Positions 1-7,950 of a stretch of 64,000 nucleotides of DNA are shown here, in pieces (positions within the stretch are counted from its first letter, which is position 1; every line of letters begins with the position of its first letter). A model generated the notes under the pieces. That model made no database searches. It was not told the DNA's origin and was given only the letters and a program-made list of their open reading frames with translations. Source of the stretch: Klebsiella huaxiensis (GTDB lineage Bacteria; Pseudomonadota; Gammaproteobacteria; Enterobacterales; Enterobacteriaceae); the NCBI RefSeq assembly GCF_003261575.2, contig NZ_CP036175.1, forward strand, positions 2,542,001 through 2,606,000. Direction: 5' to 3'. The position numbers and the translations under genes are program-made.

Positions 1-1
1 C

Positions 2-754
2 GGTATTGGCACCCTGCACGACCTGAAAAACGCCTATCAGGCCGGGGCGCGGGTGGTGCGCGTCGCCACTCACTGTACCGAAGCGGACGTCTCGGCGCAG
101 CATATCGCCTTCGCCCGCGAGCTGGGGATGGACACCGTTGGCTTCCTGATGATGAGCCATATGACCACCCCGGAACAGCTGGCGCAGCAGGCGCTGAAAA
201 TGGAATCCTACGGCGCGACCTGTATCTACGTGGTCGATTCCGGCGGCGCGATGAATATGAACGATATTCGTGATCGTTTCCGCGCCCTGAAGGCGGTGCT
301 GAAGCCGGAAACCACCACCGGTATGCACGCGCATCATAACCTGAGCCTCGGCGTTGCCAACTCCATCGCTGCGGTGGAAGAGGGTTGCGACCGTATCGAC
401 GCCAGCCTCGCGGGGATGGGGGCCGGAGCAGGCAACGCGCCGCTGGAGGTCTTTATCGCCGCTGCCGACAAACTCGGCTGGAACCACGGTACCGATCTCT
501 ACGCCTTAATGAACGCCGCCGATGAGCTGGTGCGCCCGCTACAGGACCGTCCGGTGCGCGTTGACCGCGAAACGCTGGCGCTGGGCTATGCCGGGGTGTA
601 CTCGAGCTTCCTGCGCCATAGCGAAGTGGCGGCGGCGCGCTATGGCCTGAGTGCGGTGGATATTCTCGTCGAACTCGGCAAGCGGCGGATGGTGGGCGGT
701 CAGGAAGATATGATCGTCGACGTCGCGCTGGACCTGCTTAATCGTAACAAATAG
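2..754 (+). CDS. mhpE: 4-hydroxy-2-oxovalerate aldolase, 5'-truncated by window
   Basis: Splits 4-hydroxy-2-oxovalerate into pyruvate and acetaldehyde, the last carbon-carbon cleavage of 3-phenylpropionate/hydroxycinnamate breakdown; it works with acetaldehyde dehydrogenase MhpF, which would lie upstream outside the window. The frame is open from base 2 (GIGTLHDLKNAYQAGARVVR), so the GTG at 53 is internal and roughly the first 90 residues are missing. The visible part matches E. coli MhpE almost throughout: the GMHAHHN motif carries the expected metal-binding histidines, followed by the GCDRIDASLAGMGAGAGN stretch and the LVELGKRRMVGGQEDMI tail. It ends 74 bases before mhpT, the same order as the E. 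coli mhp operon. Confidence is very high. Confidence 0.96.
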   Translation, partial: GIGTLHDLKNAYQAGARVVRVATHCTEADVSAQHIAFARELGMDTVGFLMMSHMTTPEQLAQQALKMESYGATCIYVVDSGGAMNMNDIRDRFRALKAVLKPETTTGMHAHHNLSLGVANSIAAVEEGCDRIDASLAGMGAGAGNAPLEVFIAAADKLGWNHGTDLYALMNAADELVRPLQDRPVRVDRETLALGYAGVYSSFLRHSEVAAARYGLSAVDILVELGKRRMVGGQEDMIVDVALDLLNRNK

Positions 755-828
755 AAGAAACGCGCGGCTGGCAACGTATCAGCCGCCATTCACCTGCTCC
801 GATTATCCGGATATCGCAAAGGTACCCT

Positions 829-2025
829 ATGACCAAAACCACGACTGCAAGCAATTCACGCCTGATGTTAACCGTCGGGCTCTGTTTTATGGTGGCCCTG
901 ATGGAAGGGCTGGATCTGCAGGCGGCGGGCATTGCCGCCGTCGGCATGGCGCAGGCCTTCGCGCTGGATAAAATGCAGATGGGCTGGATTTTCAGCGCCG
1001 GGATCCTCGGCCTGCTGCCCGGCGCGCTGGTGGGCGGCATTCTGGCGGATCGTTATGGCCGCAAGCGTATTCTGCTGGGCTCGGTTCTGCTCTTTGGCCT
1101 GTTCTCCATCGCTACCGCGCTGGCGTGGGATTTCGCGACGCTGCTGCTGGCACGGCTGTTGACCGGCGTTGGGTTGGGCGCAGCGTTACCCAATCTGATT
1201 GCCTTAACCTCGGAAGCCGCCGGACCACGCTTTCGCGGCAGGGCGGTGAGCTTGATGTATTGCGGTGTGCCGATTGGCGCTGCGCTGGCGGCGGCGCTGG
1301 GTTTTTTCGGTCTCGCTTCGGCCTGGCAAACGGTATTCTGGGTTGGCGGTGTCGTTCCGCTGCTGCTGGTGCCATTACTGATGCGCTGGCTGCCGGAATC
1401 GCCGGTCTTTCGGCGCAGCGTGGAAGGCGCACCGTTGCGCACGCTGCTCGCGCCGGGTAACGCTACCGCCACGTTGCTGCTGTGGATGTGTTATTTCTTC
1501 ACGCTACTGGTGGTGTATATGCTGATTAACTGGCTGCCGATGCTGTTAGTCGGTCAGGGATTTAGCTCCAGCGAGGCGGCGGGCGTGATGTTTGTTCTGC
1601 AGTTTGGTGCTGCCTGCGGCACGCTGCTGCTGGGGGCGCTGATGGATAAGCTCAGCCCGCTGTGGATGTCGCTGCTGATCTACACCGGCATGCTGGCGTC
1701 GCTGCTGGCGCTGGGCACCGCATCGTCTCTTGGCGCGATGCTGTTTTCAGGATTCGTCGCAGGGCTGTTCGCCACAGGCGGGCAGAGCGTACTGTATGCC
1801 CTGGCGCCGCTGTTTTATCGCACCGAAATCCGCGCGACCGGCGTGGGGACTGCGGTGGCGATAGGGCGTTTAGGGGCAATGAGCGGCCCGCTGCTGGCGG
1901 GAAAAATGCTCGCACTGGGCACCGGCACCCTTGGCGTGATGGCGGCTTCTGCTCCCGGTATTTTGCTGGCAGGTGCGGCGGTGTTCTGGCTGATGAGCCG
2001 ACAAAAGCGCGCGGCGTTGGCCTGA
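829..2025 (+). CDS. mhpT: 3-(3-hydroxyphenyl)propionate MFS transporter
   Basis: Inner-membrane proton symporter of the aromatic acid:H+ symporter family, importing 3-(3-hydroxyphenyl)propionate for the mhp pathway. It is 398 residues, close to the 403 of E. coli MhpT. The MFS signature DRYGRKR sits in the loop after the second membrane segment, an acidic residue in segment 1 (MEGLDLQAAG) fits the family, and about 12 hydrophobic segments are present. The ATG at 829 has AAAGG six bases upstream. It follows mhpE directly, which fixes the assignment. The reading of function is from family and context. Confidence 0.93.
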   Translation: MTKTTTASNSRLMLTVGLCFMVALMEGLDLQAAGIAAVGMAQAFALDKMQMGWIFSAGILGLLPGALVGGILADRYGRKRILLGSVLLFGLFSIATALAWDFATLLLARLLTGVGLGAALPNLIALTSEAAGPRFRGRAVSLMYCGVPIGAALAAALGFFGLASAWQTVFWVGGVVPLLLVPLLMRWLPESPVFRRSVEGAPLRTLLAPGNATATLLLWMCYFFTLLVVYMLINWLPMLLVGQGFSSSEAAGVMFVLQFGAACGTLLLGALMDKLSPLWMSLLIYTGMLASLLALGTASSLGAMLFSGFVAGLFATGGQSVLYALAPLFYRTEIRATGVGTAVAIGRLGAMSGPLLAGKMLALGTGTLGVMAASAPGILLAGAAVFWLMSRQKRAALA

Positions 2026-2050
2026 ACATTTTGGTCAGTGCGGAGATATT

Positions 2051-2200
2051 CCCGGGGGCGGCGCGGAAAAGCTGCGCCTTGCCCGGGCTACCGGACTGCG
2101 GACGCCTGTCGCTTGTCGCTTGTAGCCGGGGGAGCGCCATAATAAAAAGGCGCTCAAAACCGTTCCCTCGCCCCTTTGGGGAGAGGGTTAGGGTAAGGGG
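2051..2200. repeat. REP-like palindromes between mhpT and the next gene
   Basis: An inverted pair built on CCCGGGGGCGGCGC and GCGCCTTGCCCGGGC (2051-2090) is followed by a second GC-rich unit, CGCCCCTTTGGGGAGAGGG (2169 onward). Both resemble enterobacterial REP/BIME units, which lie after convergent or operon ends and often stabilise mRNA 3' ends. No gene is seen in this gap of about 260 bases. Confidence 0.7.
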
Positions 2201-2284
2201 AAGTCGCCCGCAGGATACCTTACCTTGCGCATCCACCCACTTTGGCATACGTTAAATCATCATCCATTGATTCTTCCGAGCATC

Positions 2285-3043
2285 ATGTCTTTTACATCCC
2301 GCTTATTGAGCGATATCCCCGGCATCCGCTACGCCTTTCTCGATGTTCATGAAACTGCCGCCTTTCCCTACGGCGAAATGGCACCGGTCAAGCTGGTTCA
2401 CGGCAACGTCGTACATCACTATCAGGCCCCGCAGGCCGAACGTCCCCACGCCGACGCGATGTTTACCGCCGTCAGGGGGCAGAAGGTGGGCGTGGTGACC
2501 GCCGATTGCCTGCCGCTGCTGATGGCTTCGCGAGATGGGCATTATATCTGTAGCGTCCACGCAGGCTGGCGCGGCGCGGCCAGCGGGATTATCGAAAATA
2601 GCCTCGCGCTGTTTCGGCGTTATCAGGTTTCTCCCGAAGAGCTGGTGGTGGTGAGCGGGCCGCATATTCATCCGTGTTGCTACGAAGTCTCCAGCGATTT
2701 TTATCAGATGCTGCGGGCAATGCCCGCGGGCGAACTGGCAAAACGCCATCGTGAACGTATTTTTCAGCCTCATCAGGCCTCGTCTGAGGGGGCTCGGGCG
2801 AAAGCGACCAGCAGCGATAATGTATGGTTCGACCTGCAAGCCTTTGCCTATCTTTTGCTGCGCAATGCGGGCGTGCCGGATGAAAATATGGAGTGGCTGG
2901 GGAGCTGTACCTACTGTACGCCGCAGTCGCTGGGGTCGTTTCGCCGCCGTACCCATACGCCGGCAGAGAAGTCGTTCCAGTACTCCTGGATCATGCGCGA
3001 GCCGGACAGTGATGTGTCGATGAGACGAAATGATGATTGCTGA
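2285..3043 (+). CDS. YfiH/LACC1-family protein (Cu-oxidase_4 domain), likely purine nucleoside phosphorylase type
   Basis: A 252-residue single-domain protein of the PF02578 family, long labelled polyphenol oxidase/laccase; characterised members act as purine nucleoside phosphorylase/adenosine deaminase, and E. coli YfiH has also been linked to peptidoglycan quality. The zinc-site signatures are visible: KLVHGN, TADCLP and VHAGWRG. The ATG at 2285 is preferred over the in-frame start 60 bases upstream because the protein then begins with the normal family N-terminus; the upstream extension reads through repeat-rich DNA. It stands alone, far from bamD/rluD where the usual yfiH lies, so it is probably a second paralogue. 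Family is sure, substrate is not. Confidence 0.85.
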   Translation: MSFTSRLLSDIPGIRYAFLDVHETAAFPYGEMAPVKLVHGNVVHHYQAPQAERPHADAMFTAVRGQKVGVVTADCLPLLMASRDGHYICSVHAGWRGAASGIIENSLALFRRYQVSPEELVVVSGPHIHPCCYEVSSDFYQMLRAMPAGELAKRHRERIFQPHQASSEGARAKATSSDNVWFDLQAFAYLLLRNAGVPDENMEWLGSCTYCTPQSLGSFRRRTHTPAEKSFQYSWIMREPDSDVSMRRNDDC

Positions 3044-3103
3044 TGTGTAACATCGGCGGGCGTTTGCTATCTCTGCACTCCTTCAAACAAGGAGGAGTGC
3101 AAA

Positions 3104-3337
3104 ATGAAATTGAACTCGTTCGCTCTAAGTCTCGCCCCGCTGCTGGCCGCCAGTACTTTTTCTGCTCATGCCGGCCCGCAAGCGCATGTGGTCTGCGCTT
3201 ATCGTCATACGCCTGGTGATGACGCCATTATGATGTTCGGTAAGCCGAACCAAGCCATGTGGCATGACTTTTTCGGCAACACTCATTCCGATGCGGTATC
3301 CACTTACCAGACTTTACGCGACCAGCCGGAGACCTGA
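3104..3337 (+). pseudogene. Truncated exported protein, DUF1996-like N-terminus
   Basis: Encodes 77 residues: a clear Sec signal peptide (MKLNSFALSLAPLLAASTFS, then AHA before a likely cut) followed by CAYRHTPGDDAIMMFGK and WHDFFGNTHSDAVSTYQTLR. The latter two stretches resemble the opening of DUF1996-type secreted proteins, which normally continue for 200 or more residues with a Cys-rich core. Here the frame stops at RDQPET just where the next conserved Cys would be expected, and the following 200 bases are REP-like with no recognisable continuation. AAGGAGGAG precedes the ATG, so the stub may still be translated. Most likely a decayed gene; a genuine short protein cannot be excluded. Confidence 0.5.
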
Positions 3338-3416
3338 TTTCGGTAGGTGCCGAGAAACTCCCGGGGCGGTGCGATAAAGTCATGGATTATTCAGGTTCAC
3401 AAACGACGGTTGACCT

Positions 3417-3450
3417 GTAGCCCGGGCAGGCGCTTTGCGCCGCCCCCGGG
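3417..3450. repeat. REP-like palindrome
   Basis: GTAGCCCGGGCAGGCGC, TTT, GCGCCGCCCCCGGG: a long imperfect stem in the gap between the DUF1996 remnant and the convergent rhodanese gene. A partner unit (CCCGGAGGCGATGCTACGC) follows at about 3461. Nothing else is seen between 3338 and 3539. Confidence 0.7.
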
Positions 3451-3539
3451 AGCCAATTTCCCGGAGGCGATGCTACGCATCTGGCCCGCAGGTGGCAGTG
3501 AATTGGTAGCCCAGCTTAGCGCAGTGCGAGCAGGGGGAT

Positions 3540-5120
3540 TCACAATACCTTAAACCCGTGCGTGCCATCGCGTGCCAGCTGCTCCACCAGGCCGAACTCC
3601 CAGTCGAGGTAGGCCTGCATTGCCGCAGGGGAGTTATCGGTTCCTTCATATGGACGGCGATAGCGATCGCTACGCGGCGTCGCCAGATGCGTCTCGCCAT
3701 GCTCCAGCGCCAGCCCGGCGCTAATCCATGCCAGCGTTCCGCCGCTCAACAGCTGCACAGGTTTCCCGGTTAATGCCGCCACTTCCGGTACCGCGTATCT
3801 TGCCAGCAGGCTGCTGCCGCAGGTGACAACGTAACGTTTCGCTGATGGGATTGTCTCCAGCGCCTGATGTAGCTGTGAACGTACCAGCCAGTACGCGCCG
3901 GGAATATGTCGGGCGACATAGTTGGCGCTGGTGGTGAAATCCAGCACCACGGTACCTGGCTCCCGTAGCTGTTCCGCCAGTTGCAGTGGCGAAATCTCCT
4001 CCGCCTGCGGTCCCGGAGGGACGCTGATGGCCGGGGTCCCGCGCTCGCTAAAATCATCCCGCCGTACATCGTTTAATACCGCCACCTCCCAGCCCATCTG
4101 CGCCAGCCAGGACGCGGTTATCGGTGCACGAATCTCATCATCGGCAACCAGCACAATCCGCGCCCCGCGCACGCTGGCGAAATGATCGGTTTCCTGCACC
4201 AGTTGCCCGCCGGGAGCGCTCACGCTCTGCGGCAGATGGCCCGCCGCGTACTCTTCCGGGCTGCGTACATCGAATAGATACGTGGTACGTTCGGGCTGCC
4301 GCTGCCAGCGTTTAACGGTGTCAGTATCGATAAAAATCACACCCGCGCGTTCGGCCAGCTGTTTCACCTGCGCCACGCGTTCGGCTGAGGTGTGAAAATC
4401 TGCATCATAGCGTCGCTGCTGACCGTGTTCGAGTTCAAGCCCGGCTAAGGTCCAGCCAATGGTGCCGTTACGCAGCGCGTAGACCGGATTGGGCAAACCG
4501 GCGTTAAGTAACGACTGCGTACCGATAATGCTGCGGGTGCGGCCTGCGCAGTTGACGATAACCGTGGTCTGCGGCGAAGGGAGCAGCCCCTCAATACGCA
4601 GCGCCAGCTCTGCGCCAGGCACGCTGATGCTGCCGGGAATATTCATGGTTTGATACTCATCGAAGCGGCGCGCGTCGACGATAACCACTTCCTGGGGGCT
4701 ATCGATCAATGCTTTCACTTCTTCGGCGCTCAGTGAGGGAGTATGCCGTTTACTCTCCACCAGCTCACCAAATGCCTTGCTCGGTGAGTTGACGTCCTGA
4801 AACAGTTCTCCGCCGCTGCGCTGCCAGCCCTGTAGACCGCCCTCCAGCAGCGCAACGTCCTGATAACCCCAGTTTTTCAGGCGCTCCACAGCCTGTTCCG
4901 CCAGGCCTTCGCCGTTGTCATAAACGGTAATCGGCGTTGTCAGGAGCGGTACACGACGGAAAATGTCCAGCTCCAGTTTACTAAGCGGCAGATTGGCGGC
5001 AAACAACGGATGATTACGGGCGAATTCCGCTTCTTCGCGAACGTCGAGCAGCGCCAACTCCGTGCCGTCAAGCAGCGCCTGGCGCAACTGTGCGGTCGGG
5101 CGATAAGAATAAGTGGGCAT
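3540..5120 (-). CDS. Four-domain rhodanese-family sulfurtransferase
   Basis: A 526-residue cytoplasmic protein made of four rhodanese domains in tandem (about 1-105, 125-235, 260-365, 375-485). Rhodaneses move sulfane sulfur through a loop Cys. Domain 2 has an intact loop (C191 in NCAGRTRS) and domain 4 has C434 in TCGSSLLAR. Domain 1 has Asp at the loop position (VYDNGEG) and domain 3 reads VADDEIR, so both look catalytically dead. The ATG at 5120 is chosen because AAGGA lies upstream and the protein then starts at the domain; the longer frame overlaps the upstream gene. It starts one base after the thiol dioxygenase stop, indicating an operon that handles sulfur released from thiols. Confidence 0.88.
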   Translation of the reverse strand: MPTYSYRPTAQLRQALLDGTELALLDVREEAEFARNHPLFAANLPLSKLELDIFRRVPLLTTPITVYDNGEGLAEQAVERLKNWGYQDVALLEGGLQGWQRSGGELFQDVNSPSKAFGELVESKRHTPSLSAEEVKALIDSPQEVVIVDARRFDEYQTMNIPGSISVPGAELALRIEGLLPSPQTTVIVNCAGRTRSIIGTQSLLNAGLPNPVYALRNGTIGWTLAGLELEHGQQRRYDADFHTSAERVAQVKQLAERAGVIFIDTDTVKRWQRQPERTTYLFDVRSPEEYAAGHLPQSVSAPGGQLVQETDHFASVRGARIVLVADDEIRAPITASWLAQMGWEVAVLNDVRRDDFSERGTPAISVPPGPQAEEISPLQLAEQLREPGTVVLDFTTSANYVARHIPGAYWLVRSQLHQALETIPSAKRYVVTCGSSLLARYAVPEVAALTGKPVQLLSGGTLAWISAGLALEHGETHLATPRSDRYRRPYEGTDNSPAAMQAYLDWEFGLVEQLARDGTHGFKVL

Positions 5121-5121
5121 A

Positions 5122-5718
5122 TTAATTGTCCTTAGAGAGATCCCAGATATTGGGTAAGTGGCGATTGGAGTAGCCAGAGACAAAAGGTTTAACCAGGCCT
5201 TCCGGGGTATACACCGCGCGTTTGACGCCGCCGATATTGCCGCCGTAGACGTGAATACTGATAGAGACGCTATCCGCCAGGGCGTTGCTTACCCGGTGAA
5301 TGTCGCCGTCGCGTGAAGAGACCTTTTCCACCTCGCCGGGGGAAAGGCGCTCGGCAAGGCCGCTGGCCACCGGCTGACCGCGCCCGTCCAGACGGTAACG
5401 CTGATTCTCCTCCGCGCCGCGCAGCATACCGATGGCACCCCACACCCGATGGTCGTGAATTGGCGTTGATTGCCCCGGCCCCCAGACGAAACTCACAATG
5501 GAAAAACGCTGCCCGGAGTCGGCATGCAGCAGATACTGTTGATAGTGGTGGGGATGCGGCAGGGTGTACTCCTCCGGCAGCCAGTCATCTTTTTTCACCA
5601 GCGTCGCCAGGCGGTGCGCTACGGCATCAAGCAGGGCGGGCTCATCGGTAAAGTCGCGATGCAGGGCATCAACGTCTTGAATAAACTGGCGTAATTTCTC
5701 CACTCGCGGTGTGGTCAT
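5122..5718 (-). CDS. Cupin thiol dioxygenase (cysteine or 3-mercaptopropionate dioxygenase)
   Basis: A non-haem iron enzyme that oxidises a small thiol to its sulfinate with O2. The 198-residue cupin shows the 3-His iron site: H88 and H90 in PIHDHRVWG and H141 in GDIHRVSNA. The YQQYLL stretch places Gln near residue 61, where Arg sits in mammalian-type cysteine dioxygenase. Gln-type bacterial members prefer 3-mercaptopropionate, so that substrate is at least as likely as cysteine. It is transcribed with the rhodanese and diverges from a LysR gene 107 bases away, inside a sulfonate/sulfur utilisation island. Family assignment is firm, substrate is inference. Confidence 0.88.
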   Translation of the reverse strand: MTTPRVEKLRQFIQDVDALHRDFTDEPALLDAVAHRLATLVKKDDWLPEEYTLPHPHHYQQYLLHADSGQRFSIVSFVWGPGQSTPIHDHRVWGAIGMLRGAEENQRYRLDGRGQPVASGLAERLSPGEVEKVSSRDGDIHRVSNALADSVSISIHVYGGNIGGVKRAVYTPEGLVKPFVSGYSNRHLPNIWDLSKDN

Positions 5719-5788
5719 CGTCGCTTCCTGTTGTCGGGACTGGTCTTTACGCTAGCAAAGGCGTTAATATAATTAAAATGCAATTTCC

Positions 5789-5804
5789 GCATATGTTAAT
5801 ATGC
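5789..5804. promoter_or_regulatory. Inverted repeat, candidate LysR operator in divergent promoter
   Basis: GCATATGTTAATATGC is a perfect 6-base inverted repeat with a 4-base spacer, midway between the dioxygenase and LysR start codons in an AT-rich stretch. A close relative lies upstream of the flavin monooxygenase gene at 6753. LysR proteins usually bind such interrupted palindromes and control the divergent gene. Confidence 0.6.
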
Positions 5805-5825
5805 AAAAATCACATTAAGGATTCT

Positions 5826-6719
5826 ATGCGCATCGACGACATCGACGCTCTGCTGGCCACCGTGCAGTTTTCCTCCCTGAATCAGGCTGCAGAATATCTC
5901 GGTATTACCCAATCGGCGATTACCCGCCGTCTCCAGCGTCTGGAGCAAACCCTGAACGTGACGCTGCTGGAGCGCCAGACCCGACCGCTTACCCTGACCG
6001 CCGCCGGACATCGGGTTTACGAGCAGTGTCTGAGCATCAAGCGAGAAACCAAAAAGCTGTATGGCCTGCTTGACCCTGAGGCGGAGCCGCACGGCATCCT
6101 GCGTCTCGGGGTGCCGCAAAGCGTGGCGGAAATTGCGCTGCAACCGGCGCTGGCCGCGCTGCGCCAGCAGTTTCCCGCTCTGCAACCGCAGGTCACCTGC
6201 GGCTGGAGCGGGCTGTTGCAAAGGCGGCTGGAGAGCGTCGAACTGGATGGGGTGCTGGCGATGGGGCCTGAGCAACTGAGCTTTGCTGAGGGCTACAGTG
6301 GGCGGCTGCTTTGCCCGCTGGATATCGTGGTGATTGCGGCGAAAAGCTGGCGTCTGCACGCCGTAGCGCTGCGGGGCTGCGCGGAGAAAGGCTGGGTGCT
6401 GAACCCGGACGGCTGCGGCCTGCGGGCGGGGCTGATCCGCGAGCTGCACTCGCAAGGGCTGCGTTTAGCGCTGAATGTGGAAACCGCAGGCGCCCAGCTG
6501 CAAATTAGCCTGGTGGCTCAGGGGCTGGGACTGGGCCTGGTACCGCGCGCTGCGCTGGCCGCCAGCCCGTGGCGTGATGAAGTGACGGTGTTGGCGCTTG
6601 CGGATTTTCAACCCGAGGTGCATCTGTGGTTGGTTAACGCGCAGAATCTGGCTAACCTGAGTCAGCCGCTGACTTTTTTTGCCGCTAAGGTCGTGCAGCA
6701 GCTTAATGCATCTGACTGA
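5826..6719 (+). CDS. LysR-family transcriptional regulator of the sulfur island
   Basis: A 297-residue LysR protein: winged helix-turn-helix at residues 1-60 (SLNQAAEYLGITQSAITRRLQRLE) and a periplasmic-binding-like effector domain after about 90. The ATG at 5826 has AAGGA eight bases upstream; the longer frame starting 117 bases earlier runs through the divergent promoter and is rejected. It sits between the dioxygenase-rhodanese operon and the monooxygenase/ABC operon, with similar palindromes before both, so it probably governs both arms. The inducer is unknown; a sulfur compound or cysteine precursor such as APS, as for CysB/Cbl, is possible. Confidence 0.88.
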   Translation: MRIDDIDALLATVQFSSLNQAAEYLGITQSAITRRLQRLEQTLNVTLLERQTRPLTLTAAGHRVYEQCLSIKRETKKLYGLLDPEAEPHGILRLGVPQSVAEIALQPALAALRQQFPALQPQVTCGWSGLLQRRLESVELDGVLAMGPEQLSFAEGYSGRLLCPLDIVVIAAKSWRLHAVALRGCAEKGWVLNPDGCGLRAGLIRELHSQGLRLALNVETAGAQLQISLVAQGLGLGLVPRAALAASPWRDEVTVLALADFQPEVHLWLVNAQNLANLSQPLTFFAAKVVQQLNASD

Positions 6720-6752
6720 AAAGCAGATATAATTTATTTAAATGCCTACATT

Positions 6753-6768
6753 GCATATTAAGATATGA
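6753..6768. promoter_or_regulatory. Candidate second LysR operator
   Basis: GCATATTAAGATATGA repeats the arm sequence of the 5789 site (GCATAT, 4-base spacer, ATATG) with one mismatch in the last base. It lies about 100 bases before the monooxygenase start and just after the lysR stop, in AT-rich DNA suited to a promoter. Confidence 0.5.
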
Positions 6769-6864
6769 GAAAAATGCATTTTGTTCATTAAGAGCCTGTG
6801 TATAGGGTAATGAAAACGCGCCGCCGCTGCGGCCCATTCGTTATCCTGATACAAGGAGTTCTGT

Positions 6865-7950
6865 ATGAGCATTCAGTTTCTCGGCATGATCGGTCATCGC
6901 CTGTCGTCGGAAACCATCGCCCCGGTTGGCCCGATTTTTGACCGCGATTACATTGTGCGCTTTGCGCAAACCCACGAGGCTGCCGGGTTTGACCGCCTGC
7001 TGGTCGGCCACTGGTCCGATCAACCAGACGGATTTCTGGTGACCGCGCTGGCCGGGCTGTCGACGCAAAATATCAGCTTCCTGCTGGCTCATCGCCCCGG
7101 TTTTGTCTCGCCAACTCTTGCGGCGCGTAAATTCGCTACCCTTGAACACCTGCTGGGTGGACGCCTGGCGGTGCATATCATCAGCGGTGGTAATGATGCC
7201 GAGCAGCGCCGCGACGGTGACTATCTCGATCATGACCAGCGCTATGCCCGTACCGATGCCTTCCTCGACACCCTCCGCAAGGTCTGGACTGCCGAACAAC
7301 CGGTGGATATCGCCAATGATTTTTATCAGGCGGAACAGGCCTGGTCGGCGATCCGCCCGCTGCAAAAGCCGCATATCCCCCTGTATTTCGGCGGCTCGTC
7401 GGAAGCGGCCATTGCCGTGGCCGGAAAGCACGCCAACGTTTTCGCCCTGTGGGGGGAGTCGCTGGCGCAAACCGATGAAACCATCCGGCGCGTGCGGGCC
7501 GAGGCGGCAAAACATCAGCGTGAGATTGGCTTCAGCGTCTCGTTCCGCCCGATTATCGCCGACACCGAAGCCGAAGCCTGGGAAAAGGCCGAGCATATTC
7601 TGCACGTCGCCACCGAACGAGCCGCGCAGACTGAAGGCGGTTTCAAAGCCAAGCCCGATAGCGTCGGCGCGCAGCGCCTGCGGGCGACGGCGGCGCAGGG
7701 CAAGGTGGTGGATAAGCGCCTGTGGACCGGGATCGCCCAACTGGTCGGCGGCGGTCACAACTCCACCGCGCTGGTGGGCACGCCAGAACAGGTCGCCGAT
7801 GCGCTGCTCGACTACTACGACCTTGGCGTGCGCAACTTCCTGATCCGCGGATTCGATCCGCTGAATGATGCCCAGGAGTACGGGAAAGCGCTGCTGCCGA
7901 TAACCCGTGAAAAAGCCGCTTTGCGTTCCGTTGCGGAGCGCGCATCGTGA
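6865..7950 (+). CDS. FMNH2-dependent monooxygenase, SsuD/SfnG-like (luciferase family)
   Basis: A 361-residue luciferase-like (LLM class) flavin monooxygenase. Relatives SsuD, MsuD and SfnG cleave alkanesulfonates or dimethyl sulfone with reduced FMN and O2, releasing sulfite or sulfinate. The family segments VHIISGGNDAEQRRDGD, PLYFGGSSEAAIAVAGKHA and ALVGTPEQVADALLDYYDLG are easily seen. ACAAGGAG precedes the ATG. It overlaps the next gene by four bases and heads an operon with a sulfonate-type ABC importer. No flavin reductase gene is visible nearby, so reduced FMN must come from elsewhere. The exact substrate cannot be read from sequence. Confidence 0.88.
   Translation: MSIQFLGMIGHRLSSETIAPVGPIFDRDYIVRFAQTHEAAGFDRLLVGHWSDQPDGFLVTALAGLSTQNISFLLAHRPGFVSPTLAARKFATLEHLLGGRLAVHIISGGNDAEQRRDGDYLDHDQRYARTDAFLDTLRKVWTAEQPVDIANDFYQAEQAWSAIRPLQKPHIPLYFGGSSEAAIAVAGKHANVFALWGESLAQTDETIRRVRAEAAKHQREIGFSVSFRPIIADTEAEAWEKAEHILHVATERAAQTEGGFKAKPDSVGAQRLRATAAQGKVVDKRLWTGIAQLVGGGHNSTALVGTPEQVADALLDYYDLGVRNFLIRGFDPLNDAQEYGKALLPITREKAALRSVAERAS

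Noticed and set aside
5709..5825. Extended N-terminus for the LysR protein
   Set aside because: The extension crosses the divergent promoter and operator and precedes a normal LysR start that has AAGGA.
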